A stretch of 48,993 nt of DNA from an uncultured Verrucomicrobiales bacterium (GCA_937893015.1 CALBJX010000124.1:1-48993), one strand, 5' to 3'. Positions 9,058 to 17,620 are shown, counted from the first letter of the stretch. The notes: generated by a model not told the origin, from the sequence alone. Numbers and translations are program-made.

Positions 9058-9086
9058 TTGACACGTGTCTGTTACCACAAATAAAT
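9058..9086 (+). promoter_or_regulatory. Possible promoter of the glycerophosphotransferase-like gene
   Basis: TTGACA at 9058-9063, a 17-base spacer and ATAAAT at 9081-9086 (or TAAATC with 18). The -10 box is a poor match. If real, only 10 bases separate it from the ATG at 9097, again a very short leader. Confidence 0.45.
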
Positions 9087-9096
9087 CCATATCCCT

Positions 9097-10410
9097 ATGA
9101 GTCTCGCTTTTCGCCTCTATTCTGCATTCCTGCCGGCGAGTCTGCGGAAACATACAGACCCGCTCCAACACCGCTTCCACGAATGGAAGGTTAAAAAGCA
9201 GAAAAAAAAGAAGAATACGCCCAAAGTATTGCAGACGAGGCGGGCAAAACTACGGGAGCTGTTGCAGGAGCGACCGGTGAGGGTTGCGTTTCAGGTTGCC
9301 CAACTGGCTAAGTGGAAAAGCGAAAGCGTTCTGAGCCTCATGCAGCAGGATCCGCATTTCATGCCCTTTGTTTGGTGTGTACCCTACGGCAACCACCATC
9401 TGACAAGACCGGAAGCATACGAGCAAGAGAAAAATCGTATCGTTTCCTATTTTGCAGAGCGCGGCATCCCCCTCCGCAGCTACATTACGATTGATGATTT
9501 CCCGGCAGAGGAGCGACCGGACCTCATCTTTATTTATGAGCCATACGACACACTCTTCAAGACAGAAACATTCCGTGGTTTAGAACAGGAGCTACTCTGC
9601 TACGTTCCCTACAGTTTCCGCAATACAAATAAGGTTGTCTCCTACGATGCCGTGGGCAAAAATTGCGCAGTGTTTGACTTTATTGAGAATGAGTCATGCT
9701 GGGCCCACCAGAAAAAAAACAGCGCCAACAGGGGGATAAACGCCATCGTAACGGGCACCCCTATCGCCGACCTCTTCATGGGGAAAATGGCTCGAGCAAC
9801 CACGACATGGAAAGATTGCGGGAAGCCCATGAAGAAGGTCATCTGGGCACCGCATTGGACAGTCGTCCCTGATTATGGTTGGTTTCACAGCGCTACCTTC
9901 CTCAAGACCGTGGATGCCATGATGAATATCGTGGAGCGACACCGCGAGGACATTCAGTTTGCATTCAAGCCCCACCCCAACCTGTATCGCACGCTTTGCG
10001 AGCTGCCGGGATGGGGCAGGGAAAAGACAGATAATTTTTACCGCAAGTGGGTTGAGATGCCGAACACGCAGTTGGAAGAAGGCCCCTACTCCGCGCTTAT
10101 CATGCAATCCGACGCGATGATTCATGATAGTGCCTCGTTCATTCTGGAATACCTCTATGCCGATAAGCCCTGCATGTTCCTGCGCGAAAACGAGGGATAC
10201 GAGGAGTACAATCAACAGACTCTGGACTGCTTAATGGCCTATCTCTACGGCATTTCCGAAGATGAGATCGAAGATTTCCTGCAGCGCTGTGTCCTCAACA
10301 CGGAAGACCCGCTGCGAGACGTGCGAGCAACGATGCGTGAGCGTTACCTGTTGCCCCCGCACGGCAAAACGGCAGCGCAAAATATTGTCGATGCCATTTT
10401 GCAAGTCTGA
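9097..10410 (+). CDS. CDP-glycerol glycerophosphotransferase-like protein
   Basis: The 437-residue product resembles the TagB/TagF family, which moves polyol phosphate from a CDP-alcohol onto a growing glycan or teichoic-acid-like chain. The family core is visible in the second half: a GTPIADLF segment, FKPHPNLY (His-Pro-containing donor-site motif) near residue 290, and IHDSASFILEYLYADKPCMFL near residues 345-365, the Asp-Ser...P signature. A strongly basic N-terminus (KKQKKKK, about residues 30-40) fits peripheral attachment to the inner membrane. No signal peptide. It lies downstream of the HAD-nucleotidyltransferase gene and converges with the flippase gene. The acceptor and exact polyol are unknown. 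Confidence 0.75.
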   Translation: MSLAFRLYSAFLPASLRKHTDPLQHRFHEWKVKKQKKKKNTPKVLQTRRAKLRELLQERPVRVAFQVAQLAKWKSESVLSLMQQDPHFMPFVWCVPYGNHHLTRPEAYEQEKNRIVSYFAERGIPLRSYITIDDFPAEERPDLIFIYEPYDTLFKTETFRGLEQELLCYVPYSFRNTNKVVSYDAVGKNCAVFDFIENESCWAHQKKNSANRGINAIVTGTPIADLFMGKMARATTTWKDCGKPMKKVIWAPHWTVVPDYGWFHSATFLKTVDAMMNIVERHREDIQFAFKPHPNLYRTLCELPGWGREKTDNFYRKWVEMPNTQLEEGPYSALIMQSDAMIHDSASFILEYLYADKPCMFLRENEGYEEYNQQTLDCLMAYLYGISEDEIEDFLQRCVLNTEDPLRDVRATMRERYLLPPHGKTAAQNIVDAILQV

Positions 10411-10453
10411 AAACGACCTTCACCCGCGCCTGGGGTTCCCATGGAGCTACATT

Positions 10454-12001
10454 TCAAGAAGCCTCCCCGGCAATCCGACACCAGCGGCGAAGAACCCCGA
10501 AGCGCATCAGTTTCTCGTTAGAGCGCACACAGCGGAGCAGCTCCATATAGGCTGCATCTCGGCGACAATGGAGGATACCGACATACAGCACGGCGGAGAG
10601 CAATCCGCCGACAGCGACTTGCGCAAATACAGCGCCGTAATAAAGGACCGCGTTGAGAAGGGTCTCTTCCGCCACAGGGAACCATGAATCCACCGGGGCG
10701 CAGGCACACAGCCAGGCCGGCAGAGTACTGAAAGCGCCATAAATCACGTAGGGCAGGTAATCTTTTTGTTGCTGCCACCACGTCAGGCCAAGAAGCTTTC
10801 CGGTATAATAACAATTGATATAAATAGCCATCTGCGTATAAATAACCGAACTCCAGCATACAGCCAACACGCTGACAGAAGCAGCATAGAGCATCATTAA
10901 GACGGAAACGAATCTCTTAATAATCTCGAGCCGCAACAATAAATCCGAACGGCCTTTCACCTTGAGCAAACTCAAATTAATCACACATATATGGTTAAAA
11001 GCCTCCCCCAAAACCACCACTTGCAGGAACGGAACACACAAAAGCCATTTCTCTCCAAACATCAGACGCACCAAAGGCTCACCCAATGAGCAAAGGAGTA
11101 GGCACCCCCATGTTAACACCAGTGTGCTCAGGCAGATGTATTTCCGATAGGCAGCCACCAAGCGAGCGTCATCATTCTGCACAGTAGCCAAAACGGGATA
11201 GGAGACAGATTCCAACATATTGCTCACCGTAGTAGGCACAAAACTGGCCAAATGGCTTCCCCTGTTATACAAGCCTAGGTCTGCAGGAGAATAAAATTTA
11301 CCGATAATGAACGTCCTCAGATTGGCGTAGATAACCCAAAGCAAGCCGGAGGCAGCCAACTTGCTTCCGAACCCGAAAAGCTCTTTGAACGAGGTCCAAG
11401 AAAACATCAGACGGGGCTTCCACGGCGAGAGATACCAGACAACCACTAATTGCAGCACACCGCTGAACACCCCCTGAGCCACAAGAGACCAATAGCTCCA
11501 GCCCATGTAGGCGAGCACAAGGCACAGAGGCATACTGAGAATAGCCACAGATCCCTGAATGAGAGCCGGTGTCTTAAAATCACGGCGGCATGTGTAGAGT
11601 GTCCAATGCACCCCCGCAAAGCTGTTGAGAAACATCATGCCGGCCGACACGCGCGTGAGTAGCACCAAATCGGGTTGATGAAAGAACTCCGCGAACCAAG
11701 GCGCGGCGGCGCCAAGGCACAACGCCATGAGCAGGCTCATCCCCGCGTTGAACCAGAACATCGTATTGATATCCGCCTCCGTGCGGTCAATTTTGCGGAT
11801 AAGGGCAGAAGCAAATCCGGCAGATGCCAACTGCGCCGCCACCGCAAAAAAGATGGACGTCAACCCCAGAATACCCATTTCTGCAGGGGTGATAAGACGC
11901 GCCAGCACCATACTGAATAACAGTTGCAGCGGCTGCAATGTTGCCTTTTGCAACATCAGCCATTTAGCGCCACTCAGCGTTTCATCTCGCAAACGTCCCA
12001 T
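10454..12001 (-). CDS. wzx: Polysaccharide flippase, Wzx/MOP family
   Basis: A 515-residue integral membrane protein with about 12-14 hydrophobic helices. It has the N-terminal pattern of lipopolysaccharide/exopolysaccharide flippases (GAKWLMLQKATLQPLQL, then VLARLITPAEMGILGL), which carry lipid-linked oligosaccharide units across the inner membrane. It follows the WzxC-like branch, with FYSPADLGLYNRG near the middle. The start is set at the ATG at 12001; a TTG seven codons upstream lies upstream of the predicted transcription start and can be excluded if the promoter call is right. It converges with the glycerophosphotransferase-like gene and diverges from the acyltransferase gene. Confidence 0.85.
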   Translation of the reverse strand: MGRLRDETLSGAKWLMLQKATLQPLQLLFSMVLARLITPAEMGILGLTSIFFAVAAQLASAGFASALIRKIDRTEADINTMFWFNAGMSLLMALCLGAAAPWFAEFFHQPDLVLLTRVSAGMMFLNSFAGVHWTLYTCRRDFKTPALIQGSVAILSMPLCLVLAYMGWSYWSLVAQGVFSGVLQLVVVWYLSPWKPRLMFSWTSFKELFGFGSKLAASGLLWVIYANLRTFIIGKFYSPADLGLYNRGSHLASFVPTTVSNMLESVSYPVLATVQNDDARLVAAYRKYICLSTLVLTWGCLLLCSLGEPLVRLMFGEKWLLCVPFLQVVVLGEAFNHICVINLSLLKVKGRSDLLLRLEIIKRFVSVLMMLYAASVSVLAVCWSSVIYTQMAIYINCYYTGKLLGLTWWQQQKDYLPYVIYGAFSTLPAWLCACAPVDSWFPVAEETLLNAVLYYGAVFAQVAVGGLLSAVLYVGILHCRRDAAYMELLRCVRSNEKLMRFGVLRRWCRIAGEAS

Positions 12002-12012
12002 AATGTTGTGCG

Positions 12013-12041
12013 AATGTAGCAACAGGTATTAATTTTGTCAA
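12013..12041 (-). promoter_or_regulatory. Sigma-70-type promoter of the flippase gene
   Basis: On the minus strand: TTGACA (12036-12041), 17 bases, TACATT (12013-12018), then exactly 11 bases to the ATG. The predicted leader is about 5 bases, without a Shine-Dalgarno sequence. Confidence 0.75.
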
Positions 12042-12318
12042 GAAATATCAGTGGAGTCATTTCCGAATCATTTCCGAATAACGGGAACAATTTAGGTGTA
12101 AGCATCTGCCAAAGGGACAAAAGAAGAACGGCAGCATTGAATACAATACGGCACAAAAAGGGTAACGCCAATTTCCCGTATAGAGTATTCCAAAAGCGCC
12201 TACTCCATACAGATTCTTCATCTGTGGATTCCGCCTTTGTCCCGCTCACCATGCTGTGCATCTGCTTTCCGGGATATCGCATTTTTGCCTTTATCTTCGT
12301 TGTGTTAGAACAAATGCC
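12042..12318. other. Divergent intergenic region of the flippase and acyltransferase
   Basis: AT-rich stretch between two divergent promoters. No ORF with homology or gene-like start was found, and no clear operator palindrome. It is longer than the two promoters need, so a small RNA or regulator site could be hidden here, but nothing supports one. Confidence 0.5.
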
Positions 12319-12347
12319 TTGATATCGCTTTTGGAATCCTCTATACT
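12319..12347 (+). promoter_or_regulatory. Sigma-70-type promoter of the acyltransferase gene
   Basis: TTGATA (12319-12324), a 17-base spacer and TATACT (12342-12347). The leader to the ATG at 12411 is about 57 bases. Confidence 0.72.
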
Positions 12348-12410
12348 CCGCTTCAATCCAGCGGCTGAGCATGCGCCGCCGAAGCAAACCGCAGCCACGT
12401 TATTTTCGCC

Positions 12411-13439
12411 ATGATTACCCTTTCTCCCGCTGAAGGCAAAATGATTAACCGCCTGCGCTTCTTTTCTCTCCTCTGCGTCGTGATGATTCATAGTGCAGTT
12501 CATAGACAACCGGAAGCACTCGAGCAGATTTCTGCTACCATCTACGAGCAAGCAGCGACTTGGCACCGGTTGTTCTATTGCTGTAACCCGCTATTCCTGC
12601 TCTTCATTCTCTCCGGCTACCTTTTTTTCCGCAATGCCGATGACTCATGGAGTTTCCGCAAAGATTACCTTAGCAAGCTGAAATCCCGCTTAACGGGGCT
12701 GCTCACCCCCTATTTGGTGTGGTGCACCTTTTACCTCCTCTTCGGATATGTCCGCGGGGGGTGCAGCGGCAGCCTCTCGTTCGAAATGTTGCTGAATGCC
12801 TATTGGCCTCTCTCGCCCGCGAGACATGTTGCAGCGCCGGGCTTTTGGTTTATCCGCAGCCTCATCTGCTTCAGCCTACTCTCCCCTCTCTATTATCTTG
12901 TTTACCGGTATCTCAAACACTTCACCCTGCCACTTTGCTTAACACTGGCACTCTGCAACCTGCCGCTGGATTTTTGCTATTTTAACTGGCCCCTGCTGCT
13001 GGGGGGGTATCTGGCCTATTCCGGCATCACCCTGGGCAAAATCGTCGAGCTGCTGCCGTGGAAACCCGCGCTGGGAGCAGCACTCCTCCTCTCTATTCTC
13101 TCCCTCTTCTGCCCCACGGCCCTCCCGGGCGATGTACGGGAAATCATCAAGCTACTCGCACTCATCCTCTGGGGGGCCGGTTTGGCCGGTCTGTTCATGC
13201 GCTGCCCCCTGCCCTCGTTCTGCACCCCCGCAGCGGGCATGTTCCTTTACGCCACACACTTTATTATCTGCGGCAAAATCGGCACCAGACTCGTGCGTTA
13301 CCTCCCCGTCAACCTGCCGATGCTGGTGGCAGATATGTGGCTGACCTTTGCACTGGGCACAGCAGTCTGCCTCACGCTCTATGCAGTCGTAAAGCGTTGT
13401 CCGAAACTCGCGGCTGTCCTGACGGGCGGCAGAGAGTGA
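12411..13439 (+). CDS. Acyltransferase family 3 membrane protein
   Basis: A 342-residue protein with about ten hydrophobic helices, of the OafA/acyltransferase-3 type that transfers acetyl or other acyl groups to surface sugars. The conserved first helix RLRFFSLLCVVMIHS carries the family's basic residue and the His of its active site, and PGFWFIRSLICF near residue 145 matches the later W-F-(I/L) block. The C-terminal FLYATHFII fits the last conserved helices. The start is uncertain: an ATG at 12441 (MINRLRFF) has GAAGG just upstream and would remove ten residues without touching the fold. Its place among polysaccharide genes suggests O-acylation of the same glycan. Confidence 0.75.
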   Translation: MITLSPAEGKMINRLRFFSLLCVVMIHSAVHRQPEALEQISATIYEQAATWHRLFYCCNPLFLLFILSGYLFFRNADDSWSFRKDYLSKLKSRLTGLLTPYLVWCTFYLLFGYVRGGCSGSLSFEMLLNAYWPLSPARHVAAPGFWFIRSLICFSLLSPLYYLVYRYLKHFTLPLCLTLALCNLPLDFCYFNWPLLLGGYLAYSGITLGKIVELLPWKPALGAALLLSILSLFCPTALPGDVREIIKLLALILWGAGLAGLFMRCPLPSFCTPAAGMFLYATHFIICGKIGTRLVRYLPVNLPMLVADMWLTFALGTAVCLTLYAVVKRCPKLAAVLTGGRE

Positions 13440-13474
13440 TGCAGCCCCTGCTGCCACAGCCGCGAGGCCAGCCC

Positions 13475-14908
13475 CTATCGCCGGGTGCGCTGCAATAAGA
13501 TTTCAGCAATTTCCAAATCGTCAGGATAGGTGATTTTGAAGGGCTGCCCCTCCACAAAGTAAAAGTATCCCCGTGCCTCCGTCGGCAGCTGTACGGCGGG
13601 GTGCCCGTTGGGGTGAGCGGCATCAAAACAGCTATCCAACAGGGGGAAGCGGTAGGCATCCGGTGCCTGAATCAGGAAATAATCCTCACGATCCGCGATG
13701 CGGCAGCTGTAGGAGCCGAGCGCATCGGTAATCTTGAAGGAGAACTGCACGTAGTCATACTCATCCAACACGGCGACCATGGCATCAATCTGCTGCGGCT
13801 GCACCAGCGGGCAAGCGGCGTTGTTCTCGATGATTTTTGTGCAGGCGGGGAAGTTTTTACGGATATAGGCCAATGCATTGCCGAAGGACTCATTGCGGGT
13901 GCTGCCGCCGAGCATGGTGGTCACGCCGTAGGTCTTGGCAATGCGGCCTTCCGCATACTCCTTGGCATCCACAATGACAATCCCCTCATCCACAGCGGCC
14001 GCCTTGCGGAACGCCTCGATGGAGTAGGAGATGACCTCCTTACCCGCCAACAGACAATACTGCTTGGGCACCATTCCCGTAAAACGTGTGCCCGAGCCGC
14101 CCGCCAGCTTGCCGATCTTGAGTGCGGCAAGCATGTCATCCTCCACCACAATGCCGCCGCGGGCGGTGTTGATGAAGTACGCGCCGTCCTTCATCTTGGC
14201 GAAGAGGCCTTTGTTAAACATGTTGCGGGATTTATCCGTCAGCAGGCAGTGAGCGGAGATGACATCGCTCTGTACCAGAAACTCATCCCAGTTCACATCC
14301 TCCACATATTCAGGGAGCTCCTTCTTGGGGGTGAATGGGTGGCAGGTAATGATGCGCATGCCGAACGCATGGGTGCGCTGCGCCACCAGGCGGCCGACAC
14401 AGCCGAAGCCGAAGATACCCGGCGCCATGTGGTTAAGGCTGCGTCCACGAAAACGGATGAAGGGGCTGTCGTTGTTGAGGCCCCACATGGTATCCTGATA
14501 CTCCTTGGGCTTGGTGCTGGTATCCTGCGTGATGATGCGGTTGTGGATGCTGTTGTTGCTGGCCGTGATGTGGCGGGTCATGTCAATCATGTAGCCGAGA
14601 ACCAAATCTGCCACGGCGGAGGCATTGCGACCGGAGTTGTTGCACACGATAATACCGCGCTTTTCCGCCTCCTCCAAATCCACAACGGATTTTACACCGC
14701 CGCGGCAGCAGATGATGATTTTGAGGTTCGTTGCCGCCTCCAGAAAATCCTTGGAGATGGTGTCGTATTCGCAAATGAGGATCTCATACCCGCCGATGAT
14801 GCTGCGGAGCTTTTCATGCTCCATCACATCGTGGTTGAGGTTGTACCCATCATAGGTGAAGGAGACACGTGTGGCGTTTGCCCTGGCCCCCGCAAATAGT
14901 TTTGACAA
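13475..14908 (-). CDS. Chimeric 2-hydroxyacid dehydrogenase / IspD-like nucleotidyltransferase
   Basis: The frame joins two unrelated enzymes. Residues 1-267 are a D-2-hydroxyacid (phosphoglycerate-type) dehydrogenase with NAD-binding GIFGFGCVG at 164-172 and the catalytic Arg at 250 in NTARGG. Then, where such enzymes continue LAGA-LDV with the essential Glu and His, the sequence switches at KLAGG to an IspD/TarI-like cytidylyltransferase (GSGTRF at 271-276, PKQ at 281-283, KITYPDDLEIAEILL near 458-472), which lacks its own first beta-strand. The dehydrogenase half is thus missing its catalytic Glu and His. In the IspD half the usual Asp-Ala-Ala-Arg-Pro reads NAACP. The only upstream start is a TTG at 14908 inside the divergent promoter's -35 box; ATG next occurs at codon 29. 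It is probably a deletion chimera, possibly inactive; a working fusion is not excluded. Confidence 0.75.
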   Translation of the reverse strand: MSKLFAGARANATRVSFTYDGYNLNHDVMEHEKLRSIIGGYEILICEYDTISKDFLEAATNLKIIICCRGGVKSVVDLEEAEKRGIIVCNNSGRNASAVADLVLGYMIDMTRHITASNNSIHNRIITQDTSTKPKEYQDTMWGLNNDSPFIRFRGRSLNHMAPGIFGFGCVGRLVAQRTHAFGMRIITCHPFTPKKELPEYVEDVNWDEFLVQSDVISAHCLLTDKSRNMFNKGLFAKMKDGAYFINTARGGIVVEDDMLAALKIGKLAGGSGTRFTGMVPKQYCLLAGKEVISYSIEAFRKAAAVDEGIVIVDAKEYAEGRIAKTYGVTTMLGGSTRNESFGNALAYIRKNFPACTKIIENNAACPLVQPQQIDAMVAVLDEYDYVQFSFKITDALGSYSCRIADREDYFLIQAPDAYRFPLLDSCFDAAHPNGHPAVQLPTEARGYFYFVEGQPFKITYPDDLEIAEILLQRTRR

Positions 14909-14930
14909 ATGTGGCGAAAAAAGCTATATT
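14902..14930 (+). promoter_or_regulatory. Sigma-70-type promoter of HAD-nucleotidyltransferase copy 2
   Basis: TTGACA (14902-14907), 17 bases, TATATT (14925-14930). The leader to the ATG at 14974 is about 37 bases. The -35 box overlaps the 5' end of the divergent dehydrogenase chimera. Confidence 0.78.
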
Positions 14931-14973
14931 CTCCCCCACACGTAGCGCATTCAGGGACAGACACCTTCCGACC

Positions 14974-16212
14974 ATGAAATTCCTCTTCGATCTTGACGGC
15001 ACGGTAACAGCGGCGGAAACGCTGCCTGTTATTTCACAGCACTTCGGCTGCACGGAACAAATCGCGGAATTGACGGCGCGCACGGTTCAGGGCAATGTTC
15101 CTTTTGTGGAGAGCTTCATCCGCCGCGTCAATATTCTGGGGAACTATTCCGTGTCGGAAACGTCGGATTTGTTGGCGCAGGTGCCCCTGTACCCCCACGT
15201 GGCACAGTTCATTGCCGAGCACAGCGAGGATTGCGTGATTGTCACCGGCAACCTGACCTGCTGGTGCAAAGGTCTTTTTGAAAAAATCGGCTGCCGCTGC
15301 TGCGGCTCCGAGGCTGCGGTGGAGGATGACAAAGTTGTCAAGCTGAAGAGCATCCTGCGCAAAGAGCAGATTGTCGACCAATACAAGGCCATGGGGGAAA
15401 CCGTCGTCTTCATCGGCGACGGCAACAATGACATGGAGGCCATGCGCCACGCCGACATCAGCATTGCTGCCGGCCTCACTCACAGCCCGGCGCAAAGCCT
15501 GCTTTCCATCTGCGATTACGTTATCTACGATGAAACAGCCCTCACCCGCCAACTGCGCCAGCTCTGCGGCGAATGCGACGGCTCGAAATCCGTTGTCATC
15601 AGCTGCGCGGGCATCGGCTCGCGCTTGGGGCTGGGGCTCACCAAGGCACTGGTGCAAATCAACGGCGGTTCCCTCATTTCCTGGCAGCTCAAGCTCTTCA
15701 GGGATGTGACGGATTTGCGTCTGGTCATCGGCTTCCAGGCAAGTGAAATCATTGAGGAGGTAATGAAAGAGCGCCGCGATGTGATTTTCTGCTACAACCA
15801 CCGCTACTTTGAGACCAAGACAGGTGCCAGCTATTATCTGGGAGCGCGCCATGCCAACCGAGAAACGGTGGAATGGGACGGCGACCTGCTCGTGCACCCC
15901 GATGATGTCCGCATGCTGCTGCAAACGCCCGGTGAGTATATCTGCTACAGCGATATCACCTCGGAAGACACGGTCTGTGTGCGCACGGATGAGGAAGGCC
16001 GTGTGCTGCGCTTCTCCCGCGAGGGCGGCGACTATGAATGGACCGGCCCCGCCTGCATGTACAAGGAGCACCTCACCTACAGCTCGCAGAACGTGTTCAA
16101 TATGTTTGAACCCTTCTGCCCGATGCGCGGCATCAAGGTGCGCGCCTACGACATCGACACCTACAACGACTATCTCCGCGTTTCGGAAATCACCAAGGAT
16201 TGGAAATTATGA
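14974..16212 (+). CDS. HAD phosphatase-nucleotidyltransferase fusion, copy 2
   Basis: Same 412-residue two-domain enzyme as the gene at 7767: an HAD phosphatase domain (FDLDGT at 5-10, GDGNND at 148-153) followed by a nucleotidyltransferase domain (SCAGIGSRLG at 210-219). From codon 86 on it is identical at the DNA level to copy 1; in the first 85 codons I count 41 base differences, mostly synonymous, with few residue changes. Its TGA overlaps the ATG of the downstream racemase remnant (ATGA), which looks like the original operon order and suggests this is the ancestral context. The start is the ATG at 14974. Confidence 0.85.
   Translation: MKFLFDLDGTVTAAETLPVISQHFGCTEQIAELTARTVQGNVPFVESFIRRVNILGNYSVSETSDLLAQVPLYPHVAQFIAEHSEDCVIVTGNLTCWCKGLFEKIGCRCCGSEAAVEDDKVVKLKSILRKEQIVDQYKAMGETVVFIGDGNNDMEAMRHADISIAAGLTHSPAQSLLSICDYVIYDETALTRQLRQLCGECDGSKSVVISCAGIGSRLGLGLTKALVQINGGSLISWQLKLFRDVTDLRLVIGFQASEIIEEVMKERRDVIFCYNHRYFETKTGASYYLGARHANRETVEWDGDLLVHPDDVRMLLQTPGEYICYSDITSEDTVCVRTDEEGRVLRFSREGGDYEWTGPACMYKEHLTYSSQNVFNMFEPFCPMRGIKVRAYDIDTYNDYLRVSEITKDWKL
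15229..16210 (+). repeat. 982 bp identical direct repeat, copy B
   Basis: Identical to 8022-9003 over 982 bases, same orientation. The two copies could recombine and delete or amplify the 7.2 kb between them, which holds the glycerophosphotransferase-like gene, flippase, acyltransferase and chimeric dehydrogenase. Confidence 0.95.
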
Positions 16213-16610
16213 TCGGCGTTATCGGCGGCAACGGCGTGGCAGCCACCAACAAGCTCGGCTGCCTCATTGAAGAAAAACTGACGCGCGCGGGGGCGTTCCG
16301 CGATGCCCACCACCCGGAAATGCTGGTGTAGCAGGCGAGGCAGGCCCCTTCCCGCAGCATGTATCTGGAAGGCCGCGGTCCCTCGTGGATTGAGGACTAC
16401 ATCTCCATCGGCCAAAAGCTGCGCGATTGCGGCTGCACCGAGCTGTGCATGTGCTGCAACACGGCGCACGACGCCGTTGAGGAACTGCAGGCCCAAATCG
16501 GCATTCCCTTTGTCAACCTCCCGGACCTCGTTGCCCTGCGCTGCCGGGAGCTCGGCGCGGCAAGACTCGGCATGATGTGCTCGGACGGCCTGCGCATGCC
16601 CAAACGTTAA
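16209..16610 (+). pseudogene. Aspartate/glutamate racemase family pseudogene
   Basis: The frame opens with MIGVIGGNGVAATNKLG, the N-terminus of a racemase-family protein, and overlaps the stop of the HAD-nucleotidyltransferase gene by four bases. After 40 codons an amber TAG at 16329-16331 interrupts it, at a place where these proteins have Tyr before Gln (TAT or TAC to TAG is one change). The frame then continues with clear family sequence (SMYLEGRGPSWIEDYISIG; CMCCNTAH with a catalytic Cys). It stops again at CSDGLRMPKR, roughly 100 residues short of the usual 220-240. Two separate lesions, so almost surely non-functional. Confidence 0.82.
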
Positions 16611-16785
16611 TCAGCAGGAACGGCAAATGAATCTCACGCGGCGCTTATACCACAAGCTGGGAGAATACTGCGTGCCCCCGCAAAACCATTTCTGAGTATA
16701 GACCAACAGTCGAGCTTCATCCTCACAGATCCCTGCTGCTCCGACGAAGGTGGCTTAGTGGTCTTTTTAGTTGGCTTTTGGGATA

Positions 16786-17565
16786 TTACAAGTAATAGGC
16801 ATCAAAAGTATGATGGGACACGCGTTTCTCCTCCGGCGGCAACTGCATGTAATTGCCGAAAGCGTTACTTAAATAGCTGTCAAAATCCGAGAATCCCATA
16901 AAAGATTCCGTTTCGAAGGGATACGGGGACATACTGGCAAAAAGCGACTTTTTAAACGGGCGTTTCTGAAAAACGCCAGAGCAGCATTCAAAAACGCAGG
17001 AAGAATCCGAATTATTGTACTGCTGTATATAGCGTTCAAAAGCGGCCAGATAAACACGGTACGGCAGCAGATAAAACGGCCATTTCAGCAATGCTTTATA
17101 GCCGGAGAAGAAAGGGTGGGCACGCCGCATGAGACATTGGAACATGAGACGACGGAGATGGTCAAAAGAGCGCCATTTTCCCTCATCCTCCGGCACCTTA
17201 TCGATGGGAAAAACATCGATATTCACACCCACATCCGGATTCGAATTAGGTTCTTTGACTAGCGTCGTGCTATCATACACCTTAGAGTAGGGGAACTTCC
17301 ACCCCTTGATATTATAGCTGCCGGCGAGCTTATATTTCCCGGCCAAAGTCTCGGGAAAACGCTCAATGAAGCAGTTGTAATCCGTGCGCAACATATAAAT
17401 ATCAATATCATCGTCCCACGGAATGTACCCCCGATGGCGCACAGCACCCAGCATCGTGCCGCATGCCATGGAATAGGGGATGCCCTCACTTCCGCAAAAC
17501 GCATGCACCGCTTTCAGCACCTCCATTTGCAGGAGCTTCAACTCCGGAAGATCTATTTTTTTCAT
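16786..17565 (-). CDS. licD: LicD family phosphotransferase
   Basis: LicD proteins transfer phosphocholine or another phospho-alcohol from a CDP-activated donor to surface glycans. The 259-residue product has the family's order of motifs: a helical N-terminus, CGTMLGAVRHRGYIPWDDDID at residues 35-55 (the nucleotidyltransferase-fold Gly-Thr and metal-binding Asp cluster), then VNIDVFPID near residue 113. No licA, licB or licC lies in the window, so the transferred group is unknown; the IspD-like and nucleotidyltransferase genes nearby could supply a CDP-linked donor. It is the last gene of the minus-strand polysaccharide run. Confidence 0.83.
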   Translation of the reverse strand: MKKIDLPELKLLQMEVLKAVHAFCGSEGIPYSMACGTMLGAVRHRGYIPWDDDIDIYMLRTDYNCFIERFPETLAGKYKLAGSYNIKGWKFPYSKVYDSTTLVKEPNSNPDVGVNIDVFPIDKVPEDEGKWRSFDHLRRLMFQCLMRRAHPFFSGYKALLKWPFYLLPYRVYLAAFERYIQQYNNSDSSCVFECCSGVFQKRPFKKSLFASMSPYPFETESFMGFSDFDSYLSNAFGNYMQLPPEEKRVSHHTFDAYYL

Positions 17566-17620
17566 CGTCTTTTCTGTTTCTCTGTATGAAATCGGAAGGG
17601 AAAGAGCTCTGCCCGGGAAT

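Noticed and set aside
12022..12022. TTG start for the flippase
   Set aside because: It lies upstream of the predicted transcription start; the ATG at 12001 fits better.
8022..16210. Repeats as a transposon or insertion sequence
   Set aside because: No transposase, terminal inverted repeats or target duplications; the repeated unit is part of a coding gene.
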